Shown piece after piece: positions 6,395-11,070 of a DNA stretch of 11,070 bases (positions are counted from its first letter, which is position 1; each line of letters begins with the position of its first letter). A program made the position numbers and the translations under genes. The notes beneath the pieces were generated by a model. The model saw only the letters and a list, made by a program, of their open reading frames with translations. It made no database searches and had not been told where the DNA came from. Source of the DNA: Bacteroidaceae bacterium (GTDB lineage Bacteria; Bacteroidota; Bacteroidia; Bacteroidales; Bacteroidaceae). The stretch covers positions 15,689-26,758 of the forward strand of contig JABUUG010000022.1 of the NCBI GenBank assembly GCA_021443285.1, written 5' to 3'.

Positions 6395-8752
6395 ATGAAT
6401 AAAATTGTAAGAAAACATCAGTTTTCTGAGAAGGTGTTCCTCTTTGAGATAGAGGCACCGCTTATTGCCAAAAGCCGTAAGGCGGGCAATTTTGTTATTG
6501 TACGTGTGGATAAGCTCGGAGAGCGTATGCCACTGACCATTGCAGATGCAGACATACAGAAGGGCACTATCACGCTCGTTGTGCAGGAGGTGGGACTCTC
6601 AAGCACAAAGCTCTGCAATCTGAACGAGGGAGAATATGTACGCGACATCGTGGGTCCGCTCGGCAATCCTACCCATATCGAGAATTTCGGTACTGTCATC
6701 TGCGCTGGCGGCGGTGTGGGCGTTGCCCCTATGCTGCCTATCATCAGAGCGCTGAAGGCTGCCGGCAACCGCGTGCTTTCGGTAATCGCCGGCCGCAACA
6801 AAGACCTCGTGATACTTGAGGACGAGGTACGCGCTAGCTCCGACGAGCTGATTATCATGACCGACGACGGCTCGAAGGGCGAGAAAGGCGTGGTGACTGT
6901 CGGCATTGAGAAATTCATCCAGCAGGAGCCGAAGATTGACAAGGCGTTTGCGATAGGACCTCCTATCATGATGAAGTTCTCTTGTCTGCTCACACAGAAG
7001 TACAATATCCCCACGGATGTGTCGCTCAACACCATCATGGTTGACGGTACAGGTATGTGTGGCGCATGCCGCCTTACCATCGGCGGAAAGACCAAGTTCG
7101 TCTGCATAGACGGTCCGGAGTTCGACGGAGCATTGGTCGACTGGGACGAGATGTTCAAGCGCATGGGCACTTTCAAGAACGCCGAGCGCGACGAAATGGA
7201 GCATTTCTCGGAGCATGTGTGCCAGCTTATGGGTGATGAGGACAATGCCGCTGCCGCATCAGCCGCCACCTCCGCATCAACAGCCGCTGCCACAGACTCT
7301 CTCGAAGTGCTCACCGACCGCAATGCCGACTGGCGTCAGGATCTGCGCAAGAGCATGAAGGCAAAGGAGCGCGCCGCTATCGACCGCGTCATCATGCCTG
7401 AGCTCGACCCTGTATATCGCGCCACAACACGTCTTGAGGAGGTGAACAAAGGTCTCACCGAAGAGCAGGCGCTGTGCGAGGCAAAGCGTTGTCTCGACTG
7501 CGCTAACCCTGAATGTGTACAGGGGTGCCCTGTAAGCATCAACATACCATCGTTCATCAAGAACATAGAGCGCGGTGAGTTCCTCGCTGCGGCAAAGGTG
7601 CTGAAATCCACATCCACCCTCCCCGCGGTCTGCGGTCGTGTCTGCCCGCAGGAGAAGCAGTGCGAGAGCAAGTGTATGCACCTGAAGATGGGCAAGCAGC
7701 CCGTTGCCATCGGCTATCTGGAGCGCTTCGCCGCCGACTATGAGCGCGAGAGCGGCAATATCTCTGTACCTGAACTTGCACCGAAGAATGGCAAGAAGGT
7801 GGCTGTCGTAGGCTCTGGTCCTGCCGGTCTTAGCTTTGCCGGAGAGATGGCGAAGTACGGCTATGAGGTAACAGTCTTTGAGGCACTCCATGAGATAGGC
7901 GGTGTGCTGAAGTACGGTATCCCTGAGTTCCGTCTGCCAAACAAGATTGTGGATGTAGAGATTGACAGCCTGAAGAAGATGGGCGTGAACTTCGTCTGCG
8001 ACTGCATCGTCGGCAAGACTATCTCTATCGAGCAGCTTGAGAACGACGGTTTCAGCGGCATTTTCGTGGCTTCGGGTGCCGGTCTGCCAAACTTCATGAA
8101 CATCCCTGGCGAGAACGCAATAAATATCATGTCGTCAAACGAATACCTCACCCGCGTGAACCTCATGGATGCAGCCAACCCGCACACCGACACTCCGATG
8201 AATCTCGGCAAGAAGGTGCTGGTGGTAGGTGGTGGCAACACGGCGATGGACTCATGCCGCACCGCCAAACGTCTCGGCGCAGAGGTAACGCTCGTATATC
8301 GACGCAGCGAGGCAGAGATGCCAGCCCGTCTTGAAGAGGTGAAGCATGCTAAGGAGGAAGGCATCGATTTCCTCTGCCTGCACAACCCAATCGAGTATAA
8401 GGCTGACGACAAGGGATGCGTTGCACAGGCTGTGCTCCAGGTGATGGAACTTGGTGAGCCTGACGCTTCTGGCCGCCGCTCGCCTGTGCCTGTTGAGGGC
8501 AAGACCGTTACGCTCGATGTTGATCAGGTGGTTGTGGCTGTCGGTGTTAGTCCGAACCCGCTCGTGCCGAAGTCGGTGCAGGGCTTGGAACTCGGCAGAA
8601 AGAACACCATAGCCGTTGACAGCACCATGAAGTCCTCACGCGACAATCTCTACGCTGGTGGCGACATCGTGCGCGGAGGTGCCACGGTAATCCTCGCTAT
8701 GGGTGACGGACGCTGTGCCGCTCAGAATATGCACGAGAAGCTGTCGAAGTAA
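6395..8752 (+). CDS. gltA: Fused NfnAB/SudAB-type flavoprotein: ferredoxin-NADP reductase-like module + glutamate synthase small-subunit (GltA)-like module
   Basis: A 785-residue fusion of two redox modules normally seen as separate subunits. Residues 1-280 are the PyrK/NfnA-like reductase: FAD-binding RMPLTIAD (44-51), nucleotide-binding AGGGVGVAPM (104-113) and a [2Fe-2S] site with C222, C225 and C237 in VDGTGMCGACR, plus D217, which by analogy with NfnA may be the fourth ligand. An Ala/Ser/Thr-rich linker (about 284-300) follows. Residues 305-785 are the GltA/NfnB-like module: Cys clusters C366, C369, C374, C378 and C413, C417, C423, C427 suited to two [4Fe-4S] centres, an FAD fold (VVGSGPAGL, 471-479), a second dinucleotide fold for NADPH (VVGGGNTAMD, 610-619) and the C-terminal FAD motif YAGGDIVRGGATV (753-765). 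By family it would interconvert NADH, NADPH and ferredoxin, or act as NADPH-dependent glutamate synthase/sulfide dehydrogenase. No glutamate-synthase large subunit is in the window, so bifurcation-type chemistry is the better guess. The fusion is, to my knowledge, common in Bacteroidota. Start ATG 6395 has no Shine-Dalgarno. Confidence 0.93.
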   Translation: MNKIVRKHQFSEKVFLFEIEAPLIAKSRKAGNFVIVRVDKLGERMPLTIADADIQKGTITLVVQEVGLSSTKLCNLNEGEYVRDIVGPLGNPTHIENFGTVICAGGGVGVAPMLPIIRALKAAGNRVLSVIAGRNKDLVILEDEVRASSDELIIMTDDGSKGEKGVVTVGIEKFIQQEPKIDKAFAIGPPIMMKFSCLLTQKYNIPTDVSLNTIMVDGTGMCGACRLTIGGKTKFVCIDGPEFDGALVDWDEMFKRMGTFKNAERDEMEHFSEHVCQLMGDEDNAAAASAATSASTAAATDSLEVLTDRNADWRQDLRKSMKAKERAAIDRVIMPELDPVYRATTRLEEVNKGLTEEQALCEAKRCLDCANPECVQGCPVSINIPSFIKNIERGEFLAAAKVLKSTSTLPAVCGRVCPQEKQCESKCMHLKMGKQPVAIGYLERFAADYERESGNISVPELAPKNGKKVAVVGSGPAGLSFAGEMAKYGYEVTVFEALHEIGGVLKYGIPEFRLPNKIVDVEIDSLKKMGVNFVCDCIVGKTISIEQLENDGFSGIFVASGAGLPNFMNIPGENAINIMSSNEYLTRVNLMDAANPHTDTPMNLGKKVLVVGGGNTAMDSCRTAKRLGAEVTLVYRRSEAEMPARLEEVKHAKEEGIDFLCLHNPIEYKADDKGCVAQAVLQVMELGEPDASGRRSPVPVEGKTVTLDVDQVVVAVGVSPNPLVPKSVQGLELGRKNTIAVDSTMKSSRDNLYAGGDIVRGGATVILAMGDGRCAAQNMHEKLSK

Positions 8753-8767
8753 TCCCCACAGCTTCCT

Positions 8768-8853
8768 TTATCAATAAATCTGACTTATCTGACTTATCAA
8801 TATGTCCAGCATTTATCTGCCTGTACTGATTATAAGTCTGATAAGTCAGATTT
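8768..8853. repeat. Inverted 9-bp-unit element, copy 1
   Basis: CTGACTTAT occurs twice in tandem (8780-8788, 8789-8797) inside a 21-bp arm (8776-8796) that is matched at 20 of 21 positions by its reverse complement at 8833-8853 (TAAGTCTGATAAGTCAGATT and one more T). The intervening loop is 36 nt. The plan is the same as in the 11-bp elements (constant core plus variable triplet, facing arrays), but the core is ACTTAT and the period is 9. Confidence 0.8.
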
Positions 8854-8860
8854 CTTTTTC
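8776..8860 (+). terminator. Possible transcription terminator after the fused flavoprotein gene
   Basis: The 21-bp stem (8776-8796 with 8833-8853) is followed directly by TTTCTTTTTC (8851-8860) 24 bp past the stop codon. The long 36-nt loop, AT-rich stem and interrupted T-run make it weaker than a standard intrinsic terminator. It may equally be only a repeat element. Confidence 0.3.
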
Positions 8861-8874
8861 CAGTGACTGATAGA

Positions 8875-8937
8875 TTATCAATAAATCTGACTTATCTTAC
8901 TTATCATTGAGTCAAGACCATAAGTCCAATAAGTTTA
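8875..8937. repeat. Inverted 9-bp-unit element, copy 2 (degenerate right arm)
   Basis: The first 34 bases (8875-8908) repeat 8768-8801 with two differences. Facing units are at 8920-8937 (ATAAGTCCAATAAGTTTA), where both ATAAGT cores are intact and the triplets are not complementary to the left arm (12 of 18 positions pair). The arms are separated by 15 nt. Confidence 0.7.
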
Positions 8938-8953
8938 GGCAATATCTATTAAT

Positions 8954-8974
8954 TGGAGTTAACTCCCCTTTAAC
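8954..8974. repeat. Collapsed derivative of the 11-bp inverted element
   Basis: A left-type unit (GGAGTTAA) runs directly into right-type units (TTAACTCCC, CTTTAAC), giving a perfect 12-bp palindrome GGAGTTAACTCC (8955-8966). The left-to-right order is the same as in the full elements, as if everything between two facing GTTAA/TTAAC sites had been deleted. It lies 19 bp before the next start codon. Confidence 0.6.
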
Positions 8975-8993
8975 AATAAAATCCTTATGTTCA

Positions 8994-10220
8994 ATGGCTG
9001 ATTCTGTTCTCTTCACTCCCTTCCGTCTCGGTCCCGTCAACCTCCGCAACCGCATCATACGCTCGGCGGCATTCGAGTCTATGGGAAAGGATTTCTCCCC
9101 CACGCAGGCCCTGAAGGACTATCATGTCAGTGTGGCGAAGGGAGGTGTGGCGATGACCACGCTTGCTTACGCTGCCGTCAATCGCGGTGCCATCTCCTTC
9201 AACTCCCAGCTGTGGCTGCGCGACGAGATTATCCCCCAGCTGCGTGATATCACAGATGCTGTCCATGCCGAGGGGGCTGCTGTGGGAATACAGATAGGCC
9301 ATTGCGGTAACATGACGCATTGGTTCACTGCGGGCTGCTTCCCTGTCGGCGCATCCACTGGGTTCAACCTCTACTCACCCACATTCGTCAGAGGACTGAG
9401 GTGCAGCGAACTACCGCTGCTTGCAAAGGATTTCGGCAAGGCTGTGGAGATTGCCCATCGTGCCGGCTTCGACTCCATTGAGCTTCATGCCGGACATGGC
9501 TACCTCATCTCGCAGTTTCTCTCGCCCTACACCAACCACCGCCACGACGAATATGGCGGCTCGCTTGAAAACCGTATGCGCTTCATGAACATGTGCATCG
9601 ATGAATGCCGGGAGGTTACGGCGAAGCATAATATGGCGCTCGTCGTGAAACATAATATGGAGGACGGTTTCAAGAGCGGCATACAGATACCCGAATCCAT
9701 CGAGATAGCGCGAGAGATAGAACGCCGAGGAGTGGATGCCATCGTCCTCACATCCGGCTTTGTGTCGAAAGCGCCCATGGCGGTCATGCGCGGACGAATC
9801 CCCACCAAGTCTATGGCCTACTATATGCCGTGGAAGTCGTGGCCGCAGAAACTTGTCATAGAGCTTTTTGGCAAGTGGATGATACGCCAGTACGATTTCA
9901 AGGAGTGCTATTTCCTCGACAATGCCAAGCTCTTCCGCAAGGAGCTCCGTCTGCCTCTCATCTATGTCGGCGGTCTCGTCTCGCGTCAGGGCATAGAGCG
10001 CGTCCTCGGCGAAGGCTTCGAACTGTTGCAGATGGCACGCGCACTCGTCAACGACCCCGACTTCGTGAACAAGCTGCGCGCCGGCGACATCAGCACGCGC
10101 AGCGGATGCGACCACCGCGACTACTGCATGGCGCGAATGTATTCCGACCGCATGGTCTGCTGCCACAACTGCAACGACATACCCGAAAAACTATGGAAGG
10201 AACTGCGCGAAATAAAGTAA
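8994..10220 (+). CDS. NADH:flavin oxidoreductase, Old Yellow Enzyme family
   Basis: A 408-residue cytoplasmic FMN-dependent oxidoreductase, expected to be a TIM barrel that reduces activated C=C bonds (enones, enoates) with NAD(P)H. The natural substrate is unknown. ATG 8994 gives the usual family N-terminus (LFTPFRLGPVNLRNRIIRSA, 6-25); an upstream TTG at 8907 would translate repeat DNA. Seen motifs: IQIGHCGNMTH (99-109), in place of the common HAGR strand; the family hallmark IELHAGHGYLISQFLSPYTN (162-181) with catalytic-type H165 and H168; DEYGGSLENRMRF (185-197); and phosphate-binding YVGGL (324-328) with QMARALVNDPDF (346-357). The C-terminus is Cys-rich (C372, C378, C389, C390, C393), where 2,4-dienoyl-CoA reductase-type members carry their [4Fe-4S] ligands, but the spacing differs and one ligand seems missing. 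There is no NAD(P)/FAD second domain, so this is a short single-domain member. It overlaps the next gene by 28 nt. No Shine-Dalgarno is visible. Confidence 0.93.
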   Translation: MADSVLFTPFRLGPVNLRNRIIRSAAFESMGKDFSPTQALKDYHVSVAKGGVAMTTLAYAAVNRGAISFNSQLWLRDEIIPQLRDITDAVHAEGAAVGIQIGHCGNMTHWFTAGCFPVGASTGFNLYSPTFVRGLRCSELPLLAKDFGKAVEIAHRAGFDSIELHAGHGYLISQFLSPYTNHRHDEYGGSLENRMRFMNMCIDECREVTAKHNMALVVKHNMEDGFKSGIQIPESIEIAREIERRGVDAIVLTSGFVSKAPMAVMRGRIPTKSMAYYMPWKSWPQKLVIELFGKWMIRQYDFKECYFLDNAKLFRKELRLPLIYVGGLVSRQGIERVLGEGFELLQMARALVNDPDFVNKLRAGDISTRSGCDHRDYCMARMYSDRMVCCHNCNDIPEKLWKELREIK

Positions 10221-11041
10221 TCGTCATTACGGGCGCATCCGGAAGCATCGGCGCCTGTACGGTGAAGGCTATGGCTGCCGAAGGATGGCGTGTAATTATG
10301 GCGTGCCGCAATGTCGAGAAGGGAGAGGCTGTAAGGCAGGAAATCCTCTCCACTCTGCCCAATGCACTCATCGAGGTGCGCCAAGTGGAAATGTCCTCCC
10401 TCGCCTCCGTCCGGCAGTTTGCCGCAGGTCTTCAGGGCATTACCGTTGATGCGCTGTTCAACAATGCTGGCGTCATCTCCAATGGTTATTCCACCACAGT
10501 TGACGGCTACGAGAACACTATAGCAGTGAACTACCTCGCTCCGGCAGTCCTCACAAACCTGCTGCTGCCGCAAATCCCAAAGGGCGGGCGCATACTCAAT
10601 ATGGTGTCGCTAATGGTGAGGTTCGGTCGCCTGACACCCGACTGGCAGAACTGGGGCGAACAGCATTTCAGCCGCCTGCTCTCATACAGCGACTCCAAGC
10701 AGGCACTGCTCCTCTACACCATCGCCCTCGCACGCCGCAATCCCTATATATATATTAATGTGTGCGACCCGGGCATTGTCAACAGCAATATGATACACAT
10801 GGACCGCTGGTATGACACCATCGCCGACCTCTTCTTCCGTCCGATTATCAAGACTCCGGAGCAGGGTGCAGCGCCAGCCATACGAGCCCTCCATGCCGAC
10901 GACACCATGAAGTATTTCGTTGGCAGGAAGACCAGCGACATCCCCGCTCGCTACCTCAACTCACCGCTCATCGAACCGCTGTGGAACCATATAACGGCAT
11001 TCTCAGATAAAGTGGGTTCTATAAATGGGAGTGAAGTGTAG
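10193..11041 (+). CDS. Classical short-chain dehydrogenase/reductase (SDR)
   Basis: A 282-residue NAD(P)-dependent oxidoreductase with a Rossmann fold, likely interconverting an alcohol and a ketone; substrate unknown. ATG 10193 puts the nucleotide-binding TGASGSIG motif at 13-20 after beta-strand KVIVI, as in the family. The frame is open further upstream, but that part is the out-of-frame shadow of the previous gene. Seen motifs: NNAG (90-93), a central Asn in AVNYLAP (N113), catalytic Ser S139 in NMVSLMV, active-site YSDSK (Y165, K169) and DPGIVNSNM (192-200). ACRN (37-40) after the second strand has an Arg of the kind often found in NADP-preferring members. The C-terminal part (EQGAAPAIRAL, 223-233) resembles the retinol dehydrogenase/WWOX-like subgroup. 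Its first 28 nt lie inside the end of the flavin oxidoreductase gene, which suggests coupled translation and a shared pathway. The gene ends at TAG 11039-11041. Confidence 0.93.
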   Translation: MEGTARNKVIVITGASGSIGACTVKAMAAEGWRVIMACRNVEKGEAVRQEILSTLPNALIEVRQVEMSSLASVRQFAAGLQGITVDALFNNAGVISNGYSTTVDGYENTIAVNYLAPAVLTNLLLPQIPKGGRILNMVSLMVRFGRLTPDWQNWGEQHFSRLLSYSDSKQALLLYTIALARRNPYIYINVCDPGIVNSNMIHMDRWYDTIADLFFRPIIKTPEQGAAPAIRALHADDTMKYFVGRKTSDIPARYLNSPLIEPLWNHITAFSDKVGSINGSEV

Positions 11042-11066
11042 TTATTGGGGGGTGGTAACTGGGGGG
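11039..11066. repeat. G-rich 14-bp tandem repeat at the window edge
   Basis: TAGTTATTGGGGGG (11039-11052) is followed by TGGTAACTGGGGGG (11053-11066), so six-G runs recur with a 14-bp period immediately after the last stop codon. It may be the beginning of another intergenic repeat array cut off by the window end. Confidence 0.5.
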
Positions 11067-11070
11067 AGTG

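Larger units (their letters stand above)
8753..8993. other. 241-bp intergenic gap with 9-bp-unit repeats and a collapsed 11-bp element
   Basis: No gene is supported. A TTG-initiated extension of the next gene back to 8907 would read straight through the repeat and is unlikely. The gap holds a 34-bp direct repeat (8768-8801 and 8875-8908), facing inverted copies (8833-8853 and 8920-8937), and a short derivative of the 11-bp element next to the next start codon. An ATG at 8987 begins only a four-codon frame (MFNG) that ends at the TGA overlapping the start of the next gene; I do not call it. Confidence 0.6.

Noticed and set aside
8907..8993. TTG-initiated extension of the flavin oxidoreductase
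   Set aside because: It translates repeat DNA, is not family-like, and ATG 8994 gives the normal N-terminus.
9830..10192. Upstream open part of the SDR reading frame
   Set aside because: It lies out of frame inside the flavin oxidoreductase, has no family similarity, and the SDR fold begins just after ATG 10193.

Overview
The window looks like chromosomal DNA from a Bacteroidales bacterium, most likely a Prevotella-type genus (Prevotella, Segatella, Xylanibacter). This is inferred from four things: genes of moderate GC content separated by AT-rich gaps, starts that mostly lack a Shine-Dalgarno sequence, efflux periplasmic and outer-membrane components made as lipoproteins, and a fused NfnAB/GltA-type flavoprotein. 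The species cannot be fixed from sequence reading alone. All six convincing genes lie on the + strand.

Region 1 (169-6240) is a complete tripartite RND efflux system: a periplasmic membrane-fusion lipoprotein (169-1278), an inner-membrane HAE1-type RND pump (1602-4859) and a TolC/OprM-type outer-membrane lipoprotein (4861-6240). The pump and the outer-membrane gene are 1 bp apart with a good Shine-Dalgarno between them. The adaptor and the pump are separated by an unusually long 323-bp gap filled with repeat structure. No regulator gene is visible in the window.

Region 2 (6395-8752) is one gene for a 785-residue fusion. Its N-terminal half is a ferredoxin-NADP reductase/PyrK-like FAD and [2Fe-2S] module. 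An Ala-rich linker joins it to a glutamate-synthase small-subunit-like module with Fe-S ligands, FAD and NADPH sites. Domain order matches the electron-bifurcating NfnAB/SudAB enzymes.

Region 3 (8994-11041) is a pair of redox genes: an Old Yellow Enzyme-family flavin oxidoreductase and a classical short-chain dehydrogenase whose start lies inside the end of the first gene (28-nt overlap).

The most unusual content is between the genes. Two gaps (1279-1601 and 6241-6394) carry three copies of an inverted-array element. Tandem 11-bp units (variable triplet + AGTTAAAG) on the left face tandem units CTTTAACT + triplet on the right, around a conserved core GTTAAAGnGACA ... TGTCnCTTTAAC with a 23-24 nt centre. 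In two copies the centre is a perfect 7-bp hairpin that differs between copies only by two compensated base pairs. A collapsed copy lies just before the Old Yellow Enzyme gene. The gap at 8753-8993 carries an architecturally similar but unrelated element with 9-bp units (variable triplet + ACTTAT) in facing orientation. I do not recognise a named family for these elements. They may be structured RNA/attenuators, protein-binding arrays or small mobile/selfish repeats.
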